Assembly: GCF_004339805.1 (NCBI RefSeq)
Contig: NZ_SLUI01000007.1
Location: 81,061 to 145,060, forward strand
DNA: 64,000 bases
Direction: 5' to 3'
From: Anaerospora hongkongensis
Lineage (GTDB): Bacteria; Bacillota; Negativicutes; Sporomusales; DSM-15969
The position numbers and the translations under genes were made by a program. Below, piece by piece: positions 19,655 through 27,927 of the stretch. The number at the start of each line of letters is the position of its first letter. The stretch's first letter is position 1. The notes under the pieces are model-generated. The model searched no databases. It was not told where the DNA came from and was given only the letters and a program-made list of their open reading frames with translations.

Positions 19655-19704
19655 AACTGGTACTGTTATAAATATGGTTAACTGGCTCTGTAACCAGACC
19701 AGTT
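19655..19704. promoter_or_regulatory. Three-copy operator for the MocR regulator
   Basis: AACTGGTACTGT at 19655-19666 and AACTGGCTCTGT at 19680-19691 are direct repeats spaced 25 bases apart (10 of 12 identical). ACCAGACCAGTT at 19693-19704 is an inverted copy (AACTGGTCTGGT). Direct repeats plus an inverted half are the known architecture for MocR/GabR-type binding in divergent promoters. Confidence 0.65.
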
Positions 19705-19759
19705 TATTTGCTACCATTATAACATACCACGAGGATTGGAAGGAAAAGAGGGGGAGCAG

Positions 19760-20677
19760 ATGAAGGCAACTTTTACCGGAATGCTGTATCTAACAGGGGC
19801 TTTCAGCCTCGCGGGAACTTCGGTCATTGCAGGCAGCCTGTTGTCCGGCAAGCTGGGAGTGTTCACAATTTCCGCAGTTAGCCTGCTGGTGGCCGTAGTG
19901 GGCTTACTGCCGTTTTGTGCTGCGAATTTGCGGGCAGTGCTGCCCTACCTGCCAGTGCGCCGCTGGCTGGAACTGTTTTTGCAGGCCTTGTTCGGTATTT
20001 TTCTTTTTCGCATGTTTTTATTGCAGGGCCTGTTAGGAACCAGTGCCGGGGAAGCAGGCATTTTAACGGGTGCTACTCCGGCAGCAACGGCACTATTGGC
20101 CTGGCTGTTAGTAAAAGAGCCGCTGGGGCCGGTGCGGGTAATCGGCATTGGGTGTACGGTAAGCGGCATCGCTGTCATTCAGGGATTATGGTACAGCGGC
20201 GCTTCCTTCGCTGCTCAGCATGCTGCCGGGAATATGCTGGTCCTCTGTGCGGCACTGAGTGAGTCTATCTTCAACGTGCTTTCCCGTCTGGCAAATGTAA
20301 GGGCTGCCAAAGAACAGGAGCGATTCCTCGAACCGGTTGCGCAAAGCGCGCTGGTAAGCGCAATGGCTATGCTGCTTTGTGTGCCGTTTGCGTTGGCTGA
20401 GCAGGCTGGTGCCAGGCTCGGCCAGCTGCAGGCAAGTGACTGGGCGGCTTTAATCTGGTATGGCCTGTTCGTAACTGCGTTGGCGTTCTTTTGCTGGTAT
20501 GAGGGCATTAAGCGCTGCAAGGCCTCGGTTGCTGCCGCTTTTTCCGGTATGATGCCGGTTACGGCATTGCTCTTGTCGGTGCTGTTCTTAGGCGAGCAGG
20601 CGGATGCTGAGCGGTGGCTGGGAGCGGTACTGGTATTGGCAGGCATGGTATTCGTTGGGCGAAGCAATAACGCGTAA
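19760..20677 (+). CDS. EamA/DMT-family exporter
   Basis: A 305-residue protein with about ten hydrophobic spans in two five-helix EamA repeats (for example TGATPAATALLAWLLVKEPL and FSGMMPVTALLLSVLFLGE, the duplicated motif). Members export amino acids or metabolites. ATG 19760 follows GAGGGGGAG; an upstream ATG at 19736 is possible but less well spaced. Divergence from a MocR regulator suggests export of an amino acid or PLP-related compound. Confidence 0.83.
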   Translation: MKATFTGMLYLTGAFSLAGTSVIAGSLLSGKLGVFTISAVSLLVAVVGLLPFCAANLRAVLPYLPVRRWLELFLQALFGIFLFRMFLLQGLLGTSAGEAGILTGATPAATALLAWLLVKEPLGPVRVIGIGCTVSGIAVIQGLWYSGASFAAQHAAGNMLVLCAALSESIFNVLSRLANVRAAKEQERFLEPVAQSALVSAMAMLLCVPFALAEQAGARLGQLQASDWAALIWYGLFVTALAFFCWYEGIKRCKASVAAAFSGMMPVTALLLSVLFLGEQADAERWLGAVLVLAGMVFVGRSNNA

Positions 20678-20691
20678 AAATTTATTTTTAT

Positions 20692-20721
20692 TTGACAAAT
20701 GCTGACAAGCAATGCTATCCT
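20692..20721 (+). promoter_or_regulatory. Promoter of the cobalamin-riboswitch transcript
   Basis: TTGACA at 20692-20697 with TATCCT at 20716-20721, spacer 18 bases, positioned about 45 bases before the riboswitch core. Confidence 0.5.
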
Positions 20722-20764
20722 CTAGAAAGTAATATTTTGGATTCGAAATATACACAATAGAAAA

Positions 20765-20945
20765 CGTTTCAATCAGGTGCCCGAAAGGGCTTAATAGGGA
20801 AGTCCGGTGTAAAACCGGCGCGGTCCCGCCACTGTAATGGGGAGTGAATTCGTAGGAATGCCACTGAAGCGGTTAGCTTTGGGAAGGCGCGAAGGAACAA
20901 TGAACCAGAGCCAGGAGAACTGCCTGCTTGACAATCACCGTTGTA
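20765..20945 (+). ncRNA. Cobalamin riboswitch
   Basis: The class hallmarks occur in order: AATAGGGAAGTCCGGTG, AAAACCGGCGCGGTCCCGCC, ACTGTAATGGGGAG, GCCACTG (B12 box region), GGGAAGGCG, and the distal AGAGCCAGGAGAACTGCCTG. It precedes a terminator and a TonB-dependent receptor gene, so cobamide is expected to switch off receptor expression. Confidence 0.93.
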
Positions 20946-20998
20946 CCCACGAGCGATGGGGAGGGGATTTGACAAGCATTTGTTTGCTTGCAGTCTTT

Positions 20999-21033
20999 GC
21001 CCTTCCTGAATTCAGGAAGGGCTTTTCGCTTTT
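20999..21033 (+). terminator. Riboswitch-controlled terminator
   Basis: GCCCTTCCTGAA and TTCAGGAAGGGC form a perfect 12-bp palindromic stem followed by TTTTCGCTTTT, 36 bases before the receptor start codon. It is the likely expression platform of the cobalamin riboswitch. Confidence 0.85.
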
Positions 21034-21068
21034 AGATATTGTTACATTTAAAAGGGGAGATTGTAAGA

Positions 21069-23039
21069 ATGAAAGTTAGAAAGCACAAGAAATGTACAAA
21101 GCTGGCTGCCCTTGTTTTAGCGGCGATGGCCATGACTTCCACTGCCTGGGCCGGCGTCGAGGAAGCAACGGAATACACCATGGATACCATAGTGGTTACT
21201 GCCCAGCGTTATGAGAAGAAGGATCTTGATATTGCAGCGGCAACCGATGTGTATACAAACGAGCAGCTGCGCAATACCGGTGCCAGAAACCTGCAAGAAG
21301 CATTGTCAAAAATGCCTGGTCTGCTATATGAAGCAAAAGGTCCGGGCGGGGGTTCAATGGGCTCAATGACCAGTAAGGTAAGCATGCGGGGCGTGCAAAA
21401 TGGAACTCTGATACTAGTTAATGGTACACCTTTAAACTTACGAACCCTATTTAATTTAGAAGATATTCCCCTGGAAAATATTGAGCGGATTGAAATTGTC
21501 AAAGGCGGCGGCAGTGTATTGTACGGCAGTGAGGCTGCTGGCGGCGTTATCAATATAATAATGAAAAAAGAAATGGTGAATACCGTAACTGTCGGCGGCG
21601 GCAATTACGGACAGCAGAACTATGGTTTTACGGTACAGGCAGATAAATTGGGTGTAAGCTATACTTATGACAAATGGGGAGATACCGGCAAAAGCTCTTC
21701 AACATTAACGGAAGCGTCTGCTCCCACTGCCAAAGAAATGTATAACGTATTTAACGGTTCCGAAAAAAACAACGTTACGCTTAGCTATAAGTTCAGTGAT
21801 AACGTCGACTTTCTGTATGGTCACAATGAATCGGCAAGCCGCTTTACTTATACATTTGGGAAAAACTATGCAGCAGCGTTCCTTGATCAAGTCCGTTATG
21901 ACAGGAAGTATGACAATACAAAGGATTTTGTACAACTGAATATAAAAGACGGTGATGTAAAAGGCAATGTCTACTACAACGCCAATAGTCTGCATACTAC
22001 AGGTAAGGACTATTATAAAGTTGAGACAGGAAAGGATCCTGTGAAAGAGTTTTCCATTAAAGATACGGAAGAAAAAAATAGAACTTATGGCTTTGACCTG
22101 CAAAAAGTGGGCAAAGAAAGGGGTTCAACTTGGCTCCTTGGTACTGCGTATCAAAATGAACAATTTATTGACGAAGTGAATGTAAGTTCAACGCGTGAGC
22201 GCAATAACTATTCCCTGTACGGTCAATGGGAAAACCCTTTGAATAATGTTGATACTTTAACGCTGAGTGGGCGCAAAAGCTGGACTACCGGTGCTGATGA
22301 AGATAAGAATTACAATAACTTTAGTGCTCAGGGGCAATTCGTTCATAAATTAAAAGAAAATGAAAGTGTCTACGCCAGCATTGGCCAATCTTATGTAATG
22401 CCGACTTTTAAGCAAATGTATGCTACAAGTGGGGCGGTTATCGGCGACCCAAATCTCAAGCCTCAGACCGGGATGCATTATGAATTGGGATGGAAAAAGA
22501 ATCACGAGAATCATAAGTGGCGCGTAGCCTTGTTCAATTATAATATTAAGGATAATATTTCCTTCCAAAAGAAAGAACCTAACTTTTATGCTGTGAATGA
22601 GGACTTGAAAAACACTGGAATAGAGATCAGCGCTGATATTCAAGGCAATGACGGCTGGTCTTATCAATATGGAGTAACTTATAGCGATCCACAAGGCAAA
22701 TCAAATTCGCAAAAACCAGGTGCAAAGCAATATTGGGACAGATATTTTGGCCGCTTGCAGCTTAACGGCGGAGCGACATATCAAAAAGAGAAATGGACAA
22801 CGAGTTTAACCGCTACTTATTTGACAGAACGGGTATTGACACCAAGTGATAAACCTTCCTTTAAAACCAAGCCTTCTTTGCTGACAACTTTAAACGTGAA
22901 GTATGCTGTCGACAAGACGAGTGAAATCAATTTAAGCATCGACAATATACTGGATCGCCAGGATAATATTACTCATGCCAGCTCGGCTTATTATTCAACA
23001 CCGATCAATTACATGCTCAGCTACAAATACAAATTCTAA
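21069..23039 (+). CDS. TonB-dependent outer-membrane receptor, cobamide uptake (BtuB-like)
   Basis: A 656-residue receptor: signal peptide ending ...TSTAWA, TonB box MDTIVVTAQR, plug domain (ALSKMPGLLYEAKG, ERIEIVKGGGSVLYGSEAAGGVINIIMKK) and a 22-strand-type barrel ending in an aromatic residue (LSYKYKF). Control by a cobalamin riboswitch makes cobalamin or another corrinoid the likely cargo. ATG 21069 follows GGGGAGA; the longer frame from 21039 would start before the signal peptide. A TonB receptor in a Firmicute implies an outer membrane, as in Negativicutes. No BtuF/BtuCD genes follow here. Confidence 0.88.
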   Translation: MKVRKHKKCTKLAALVLAAMAMTSTAWAGVEEATEYTMDTIVVTAQRYEKKDLDIAAATDVYTNEQLRNTGARNLQEALSKMPGLLYEAKGPGGGSMGSMTSKVSMRGVQNGTLILVNGTPLNLRTLFNLEDIPLENIERIEIVKGGGSVLYGSEAAGGVINIIMKKEMVNTVTVGGGNYGQQNYGFTVQADKLGVSYTYDKWGDTGKSSSTLTEASAPTAKEMYNVFNGSEKNNVTLSYKFSDNVDFLYGHNESASRFTYTFGKNYAAAFLDQVRYDRKYDNTKDFVQLNIKDGDVKGNVYYNANSLHTTGKDYYKVETGKDPVKEFSIKDTEEKNRTYGFDLQKVGKERGSTWLLGTAYQNEQFIDEVNVSSTRERNNYSLYGQWENPLNNVDTLTLSGRKSWTTGADEDKNYNNFSAQGQFVHKLKENESVYASIGQSYVMPTFKQMYATSGAVIGDPNLKPQTGMHYELGWKKNHENHKWRVALFNYNIKDNISFQKKEPNFYAVNEDLKNTGIEISADIQGNDGWSYQYGVTYSDPQGKSNSQKPGAKQYWDRYFGRLQLNGGATYQKEKWTTSLTATYLTERVLTPSDKPSFKTKPSLLTTLNVKYAVDKTSEINLSIDNILDRQDNITHASSAYYSTPINYMLSYKYKF

Positions 23040-23052
23040 TTCTCAACCTTGT

Positions 23053-23091
23053 AAAATCCTGCTAACCGGTCTTGGTTTGCAGGATTTTTGC
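23053..23091 (+). terminator. Terminator after the cobamide receptor gene
   Basis: AAATCCTGC and GCAGGATTT form a stem followed by TTG, 14 bases after the stop codon. The T run is short, so read-through into the nucleotidase gene is possible. Confidence 0.6.
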
Positions 23092-23143
23092 TGGCCGTAT
23101 GGGAATGTAGCAGTAAACAAGTTCCTTAGAGGGAGGTGCTGGT

Positions 23144-24055
23144 ATGGCGGTCTCATTGGACGGAAAGCTGGTTGTTGCTATCTCTTCACGGGCGCTTTTT
23201 AATTTGGATGAAAGCAATGCGATTTTTGAAGAGCAGGGCGAAGAAGTCTACCGGAAGTATCAGATTGAGCATGAAAACGAAATGCTGGAGCAAGGGATAG
23301 CCTTTCCTTTGATTAAGCGGCTGTTAGGGCTGCGCAATCCAATGACTAAGGAAGAAATGGTGGAAATTATTCTCGTATCGAAAAATGATCCGAATACAGG
23401 CTTGCGGGTATTCAATTCGATTGAGCATCACGGCTTACAAATCAGCAGGGCCGCCTTTACCAGAGGCCGGACGCCGTATAAATATTTAAAAGCCTTTCAT
23501 GCCGATTTATTTTTATCCGCTAATCCGGAAGACGTGAAATTTGCGCTCGAAAATGGTCATGCCAGCGCCACGATTTATCCCGGCACTTTTTATAAAGAGG
23601 ATGAGAACCTTGCGGAAATTCGCATCGCCTTTGACGGTGATGCCGTGATTTTCAGTGATGCCGCCGAAATCGTCTACCAGGAAAAGGGGCTGGAACAATT
23701 TCAGCAGCATGAAGTAGAGAACTGTGAAACACCATTAGAACCGGGTCCTTTTAAGAATTTCCTTGCTGCTATTAATAATTTGCAGGAAATCTATAAAAAT
23801 GAAGAGATTAAACCAGTACGAACGGCATTGGTAACTGCCCGCAATGCCCCAGCTCATAAACGGGCGATCAAAACGCTCCGGGCCTGGGGAATCAGCGTGG
23901 ATGAGGCCTTTTTCTTAGGGGGGCTGGATAAAGCGCCAATTTTGGAAAGCTTCAATCCGCATATCTTTTTTGATGATCAGCATACCTATTGTGTCAAAGC
24001 CGCCAAAGTTGTACCGACGGGTCATGTGCCAAACGGTGTGTTAAATACAAAATAA
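23144..24055 (+). CDS. Cytosolic 5'-nucleotidase (cN-I/PF06189-like)
   Basis: A 303-residue soluble protein. LVVAISSRALFNLDESN at the N terminus corresponds to the modified motif I of the cN-I family; RTALVTARNAPAHKRAIKTLRAWGISVDEAFFLGG and FNPHIFFDDQHTYCV are motifs II to IV of the HAD-like fold. These enzymes dephosphorylate nucleoside monophosphates. GGGAGG precedes ATG 23144. Its place after the cobamide receptor could be chance or could link to nucleotide-loop salvage; the latter is speculation. Confidence 0.8.
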   Translation: MAVSLDGKLVVAISSRALFNLDESNAIFEEQGEEVYRKYQIEHENEMLEQGIAFPLIKRLLGLRNPMTKEEMVEIILVSKNDPNTGLRVFNSIEHHGLQISRAAFTRGRTPYKYLKAFHADLFLSANPEDVKFALENGHASATIYPGTFYKEDENLAEIRIAFDGDAVIFSDAAEIVYQEKGLEQFQQHEVENCETPLEPGPFKNFLAAINNLQEIYKNEEIKPVRTALVTARNAPAHKRAIKTLRAWGISVDEAFFLGGLDKAPILESFNPHIFFDDQHTYCVKAAKVVPTGHVPNGVLNTK

Positions 24056-24079
24056 GTTGAAATAATGTGGAGTGAAATC

Positions 24080-24718
24080 ATGCAAGGCAACAAACTAACA
24101 GTCATTCTATTGATCTTGCTAGGAGTACTGCTGCTACTGCCGGGCTGCAGCCAAAAGGCAGTTCCGGATAATAAGAGTCAAAACATACAGCCCCTGCCGG
24201 CGGCTCCTCCGCTTGATCCGGGGAAGAAGGAAGAGTCCGAACGTTTTTGGGCGCAGGGCTTGAAATTGTATGAGCAATATCAGTACAAAGAAGCGGCAGC
24301 CAACTTTGATAAGGCGATTGCTGCCGATCCTGATAACTATAAGGTGTATACGGCCAAAGGGATTTCCCTGTGCTTTGAGGGTGACTATGCAGGCGGCATG
24401 GCGCTGATTCAAAAGACACTGGACCGAAAGCCCGGCTATGTACCGGCTTTGTATGATATGGCGATGGCCTATAAGCTGCAAAATCAGCTGGACCAATCGT
24501 TAAGCTGGTTTGAAAAAACAATCCAGGGTGATCCGCAAAATACCTGGAGCTACTACGGCATTGCCACCATTTATGCCGACAAGGGGAAGACGCAGGAGTC
24601 TCTCAACTACTTGGAAAAGGCAGTTAAGCTAGACCCGGAGGTAAAAGCCGTAGCAAAAGAGCAGGACCATTTTGCCCAAATGCGTAAGCTGCCGGAATTT
24701 CAGGCCTTAGTGCGGTAG
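24080..24718 (+). CDS. TPR-repeat lipoprotein
   Basis: A 212-residue protein with an N-terminal hydrophobic segment and lipobox LLLPGC, a short proline-rich linker, then about four tetratricopeptide repeats (for example YEQYQYKEAAANFDKAIAAD, YIADKGKTQESLNYLEKAVKLD in modified form). TPR lipoproteins usually scaffold envelope complexes; no partner is evident. ATG 24080 is chosen over 24065 because GGAG is eight bases upstream and the signal sequence begins there. Confidence 0.75.
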   Translation: MQGNKLTVILLILLGVLLLLPGCSQKAVPDNKSQNIQPLPAAPPLDPGKKEESERFWAQGLKLYEQYQYKEAAANFDKAIAADPDNYKVYTAKGISLCFEGDYAGGMALIQKTLDRKPGYVPALYDMAMAYKLQNQLDQSLSWFEKTIQGDPQNTWSYYGIATIYADKGKTQESLNYLEKAVKLDPEVKAVAKEQDHFAQMRKLPEFQALVR

Positions 24719-24784
24719 AAAATACGGTGCTCTTTTGGCATCGCCCAACAGTCTAGGCCTGTCTTCCAAAATACGAGCAAATTA

Positions 24785-24823
24785 ATAGGCGGTACCCTTA
24801 GCGGGTACCGCCTATTTTCGTAC
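24785..24823. terminator. Bidirectional terminator between TPR and MFS genes
   Basis: AATAGGCGGTACCC and GGGTACCGCCTATT form a strong stem with a short loop, followed by TTTCG on the plus side and A/T-rich sequence on the other. It separates two convergent genes. Confidence 0.75.
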
Positions 24824-24839
24824 AACTAGCAACCGGGAG

Positions 24840-26147
24840 TTAGGATTGTGACACTGCCTTGTTAGCTGAATTTTCAGGAGTAACAAGCGTTTTAGGAATA
24901 AGCGGACGCTCCGGTTTAACCATAATCCAGGCGGCCATGCCGATAACGGCGAAGGCCGAGGTTGCTGTAATGGCTGACTGCCAGCCGTACTGTGTTGCTA
25001 TCCAGGCGGTGAGGATTGGCGCCACAACTCCGCCGAGGTTGCCCCAAAAATTCATCCAGCCCGAAACAGAGCCGGAGAATTTGCCGCCCAGATCGATGCA
25101 AGCTGCCCAGCCGGCATTGAAGGTAAGGCCCAGCGAGCCGAGGGACAGTGTCAGCCAGAACACGTTCATGGTGGGGGTGGTGGCAATTGCGCCTAAATAG
25201 AGGCCGGCACAGCATAAGGCGAGGCCAACTATGCCAGATACCGTGCGGACTTTATGCTTGGATGCTCCCGACATAATCAGCTTGTCGCTGAAATATCCGG
25301 TAGCGAAGGTGACCAAACAAAGTGCAGCCCAGGGAAAGGAGGCGGCTATCCCCATCTTTTGCAGGGAGAAATTTTGTGCTTCCATCAGGTATAAGGGCAG
25401 CCAGGCCAAAAATACATACATAATGTAGTCGGTGATGAAGAACTGAATACCGATTGCCCAGAACTGCGGGGAAGAAAGAAAGCTGCGCCAGGGGGCCATT
25501 TCTTTTTCTTGTTGCGCTGGCGTATCACTGCCTTCAATATGGGCAAGCTCGGCGGCATTGACAAATCTATTGCCCCGCGGCGATTCTGTGGCAAAATAAT
25601 ACCAGGCCGCAGCCAGTACAATACCGACTGCACCAAAAATCACAAATACCGAACGCCAGCCAAAAGCCAGCATGAGAGCAACCGTAGCGGCAGGTCCGAC
25701 TACGGGACCAAAGAATACCCCGCCCAGCAGGAAAGACGAACCGCGGGCTTTTTCGTTTGCATTAAACCAGCGGTAAACGAAACGGGTAAAAGAAGGTGCT
25801 AACGGTCCTTCGCCAATACCGAACAGGGTCCGGACAACGGCAAACATCGGCAGGCTGGTACAGGCTGCGGTGAGCGCAGTGAATATCGACCAAAATGTTG
25901 CGGCTGTTGTAATGACCCGGCGGTGGCCAAATAACTCGGACATAATCCCGCCAGGGATTTGCATGAGGGAATAACCAACGAAAAAGGCTGTTTGCAAAAG
26001 ACCGATTTGCATTTTGGTGAATTGGAATTCTTTCATAATTTCCGGAGTCGCCACTGATAAGTTTACGCGATCCATATAAGAGATAAAACAGATGAGGAAC
26101 ATGAGTACTGCCAGAAACCAGCGAAATTGAGACGGCTTTTCGTTCAT
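24840..26147 (-). CDS. MFS transporter, ACS (anion:cation symporter) family
   Basis: A 435-residue major-facilitator protein with 12 spans. YMDRVNLSVATPEIMKEF and the loop motif GIMSELFGHRRVITTA fit the ACS family (hexuronate, glucarate, phthalate and similar organic anions), and GEGPLAPSFTRFVYRWF is its characteristic helix-4 motif. It is transcribed behind a T-box, which ties its expression to the charging of a tRNA and so to the supply of one amino acid. That makes an amino-acid-related substrate likely despite the family's usual carboxylate cargo. Confidence 0.85.
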   Translation of the reverse strand: MNEKPSQFRWFLAVLMFLICFISYMDRVNLSVATPEIMKEFQFTKMQIGLLQTAFFVGYSLMQIPGGIMSELFGHRRVITTAATFWSIFTALTAACTSLPMFAVVRTLFGIGEGPLAPSFTRFVYRWFNANEKARGSSFLLGGVFFGPVVGPAATVALMLAFGWRSVFVIFGAVGIVLAAAWYYFATESPRGNRFVNAAELAHIEGSDTPAQQEKEMAPWRSFLSSPQFWAIGIQFFITDYIMYVFLAWLPLYLMEAQNFSLQKMGIAASFPWAALCLVTFATGYFSDKLIMSGASKHKVRTVSGIVGLALCCAGLYLGAIATTPTMNVFWLTLSLGSLGLTFNAGWAACIDLGGKFSGSVSGWMNFWGNLGGVVAPILTAWIATQYGWQSAITATSAFAVIGMAAWIMVKPERPLIPKTLVTPENSANKAVSQS

Positions 26148-26205
26148 AATAAACCTCCTAAATTGAATAAAAATATGAGAGCTGACTGGTAAAAGGGCTT
26201 AAAAA

Positions 26206-26253
26206 ATATAAAAACCTCTTATTCCCCTTAGAATAAAGTGTAAGGGGCAAGAG
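26206..26253 (-). terminator. T-box terminator
   Basis: Read on the minus strand: CCTCTT and CCCCTTA pair with TAAGGGG and AAGAGG, followed by TTTTTAT. Its 5' arm lies just after the T-box motif, so antiterminator and terminator compete. Confidence 0.85.
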
Positions 26254-26505
26254 GCTAATCTCGCGGTACCACCCTTATTAAACCGTTTCGATATAAACGG
26301 TTTATCTCGTCAGGTCTAACAACCTTAAGCAAATAACGGTTGCACTCGTTTGAGTCGAGGCCGGCGAAGCTTACTGGGCAAAGTTCCTTTGCTGTTAGGC
26401 TGTGCAGTTCGGGAGGGACTGGGCTGTACCGGTTTGTACTGACTCGCACCATCCGTCAGTTCTCTGAAACGCTCTCGATACGCTTTTCTCCGTCATCACT
26501 TTTAT
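26206..26505 (-). ncRNA. T-box leader upstream of the MFS gene
   Basis: On the minus strand the conserved T-box AAGGGTGGTACCGCG lies at 26275-26261. Stem I features are visible: GATGACGGAG (kink-turn region), CAGAGA bulge, and the apical ACTGAC-GGATGGTGCGA-GTCAGT. A perfect -35/-10 pair lies upstream and a terminator downstream. The specifier codon cannot be assigned safely by eye; the candidate region on the 3' side of stem I reads CCCGAACTGCAC. Confidence 0.9.
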
Positions 26506-26548
26506 TGGTTTATTTTATTTTGTAAAGTTGTAAACTTACTTTAGATAA

Positions 26549-26577
26549 AGTATAGCTACTACCCCAATATTCGTCAA
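26549..26577 (-). promoter_or_regulatory. Promoter of the T-box/MFS transcript
   Basis: On the minus strand TTGACG (26577-26572) and TATACT (26554-26549) are separated by 17 bases, about 45 bases before the T-box stem I. Confidence 0.75.
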
Positions 26578-26673
26578 GTCCTTTTTTGTAAATAAAAAAC
26601 AGTGTCCATTGTAAGAGGACGGGTGAGGGGGAAAGAGACACGGAAAAAATTTAATTAGACCGGCTAATACCAC

Positions 26674-26702
26674 TTGACGATGATAATCATTATCATTATA
26701 CT
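26674..26702 (+). promoter_or_regulatory. Fur-controlled promoter 1 of the haem/iron locus
   Basis: TTGACG at 26674-26679 and TATACT at 26697-26702 are spaced 17 bases. The spacer contains TGATAATCATTATCA at 26681-26695, a perfect 7-1-7 Fur-box palindrome. Bound iron-Fur would cover the promoter, giving iron-repressed expression. Confidence 0.88.
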
Positions 26703-26756
26703 AATAGATGAGGACGATTAGTTTCATAAATGCTGGAAATAAAGTAAACAGAAAAA

Positions 26757-26811
26757 AGAGAGCCAAGAGCTCCGTTGCGCAACCTTAACGCACGGGGCTT
26801 TTATTTTTACA
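26757..26811 (+). terminator. Conserved terminator-type leader hairpin, copy 1
   Basis: After GAGAGCCAA, the segment GAGCTCCGTTGCG pairs with CGCACGGGGCTTTT (one bulged T), followed by ATTTTT. It sits in the 5' leader after the Fur promoter and before the fusion gene. A near-identical element recurs at 33270-33320 with compensating loop-side changes, so it is a shared attenuator-like RNA. Confidence 0.65.
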
Positions 26812-26847
26812 GCAGTGTTATGCTTTTTAAAGGAGTGAGGAAACAAG

Positions 26848-27927
26848 ATGACCGGGTGCGAAAGAGTGGTAAGGGAGTTTCGGGGAGATCTGCCGTCTGT
26901 AAGGTGCGAATGCTGCAACCGTTTACTATTTCGCGGTGTTGTTGAAACAATTGAGATCAAGTGCCCAAAGTGTGGTGCCGTGCAAGTGCTGAACCGGGGG
27001 GAGCAGAGCTGGCTGAAACCCTACGGCCTGCCCAAAAACCGCAGACAGCAAAATCCAGGAGTTGGCATAGCCAGACGGGAGGTGACCGACAGTGCCGGCA
27101 GGCTGGTTGCTGTTCCGGGCAGACCGGAACGGGTAATTGCCTTAAATGCCTCCAATCTGGGGCTGTATTATGCGACAGGCGGTAAAGTGGTTGGCAGGGC
27201 GTCTACCGAGATGCTGCCGCCTGATATTCGGGAAATGGTCAAAAATATTCCCACGGTAGGTATGCCGCCTAACCCTGACCGGGAGCGGATTATGGCAATG
27301 AACCCGGATCTTGTGCTGGGGATGCATGTGCCGATGCATCTTGCTTTGGCCGCGGTTCTGGAAAAGGCGGGCATTCCTGTTTTGCTGCAAGCTTTAACTC
27401 ATTACACCGACGTATTGGAGACTTTGCGTTTATATGGTGAATTGAGCGGCAATCCGGCTCAGGCCGCAGGAAAAATCCAGGCGATTGAGAACCGGCGCAA
27501 AGCAGTGCTCAATCAGCACGCCGGGCAGCCTTCGCCAAGAGTGCTGATTATCTGGGGAATTGCCGATGGATTGTATACTGCTCTTTCCAATAGCTTTGTC
27601 GGCGATCTGGTAAAACGGCTGGGCGGCGTTAATGTAGCCGATGTGGCAGCACCGATTGATGCCAATTTAAGTTACGCTCCCGTTGCGCCGGAACTGATTA
27701 CCGGGTTTGAACCGGATGTAATTCTGCTGATCAGCCATAGCTTTCATGCAGCCGGTTGTGATCGTTTCCGCGCGGAATTAAACGGCCCGGCATGGCAGTC
27801 AATGCGGGCGGTACAGCAAAACCACGTTTATCAGCTGCCTTACCAGCTGTTTGCCGTAAACCCCGGACCGCAGCTGGAAGAGGCAATCACGGTGTTAGCC
27901 GATTACATGTATCGAGGTTCTCATTGA
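26848..27927 (+). CDS. Mu Com-like zinc ribbon fused to a haem/siderophore-type binding protein, no signal peptide
   Basis: A 359-residue protein of unusual design. Residues about 18-53 (VRCECCNRLLFRG, then EIKCPKCGAVQVLN) form a four-cysteine zinc ribbon like phage Mu Com. From about residue 75 a type III periplasmic-binding fold follows (VTDSAGRLVAVPGRPERVIALNA; PDLVLGMHVPMH; GDLVKRLGGVNVAD; YQLPYQLFAVNPGPQ). There is no signal peptide or lipobox, and alternative frames around the junction show none, so the protein should stay in the cytoplasm. The paralogue at 33363 has an N-terminal export segment instead. GGAGTGAGG precedes ATG 26848. It may be a ligand-sensing regulator rather than a transport component; this is inference. 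Confidence 0.78.
   Translation: MTGCERVVREFRGDLPSVRCECCNRLLFRGVVETIEIKCPKCGAVQVLNRGEQSWLKPYGLPKNRRQQNPGVGIARREVTDSAGRLVAVPGRPERVIALNASNLGLYYATGGKVVGRASTEMLPPDIREMVKNIPTVGMPPNPDRERIMAMNPDLVLGMHVPMHLALAAVLEKAGIPVLLQALTHYTDVLETLRLYGELSGNPAQAAGKIQAIENRRKAVLNQHAGQPSPRVLIIWGIADGLYTALSNSFVGDLVKRLGGVNVADVAAPIDANLSYAPVAPELITGFEPDVILLISHSFHAAGCDRFRAELNGPAWQSMRAVQQNHVYQLPYQLFAVNPGPQLEEAITVLADYMYRGSH

Noticed and set aside
26848..27060. Remnant of a Mu-like prophage, because of the Com-type zinc ribbon
   Set aside because: No mom, transposase or phage structural gene is nearby, and the ribbon is in frame with an intact binding-protein domain behind a Fur promoter.
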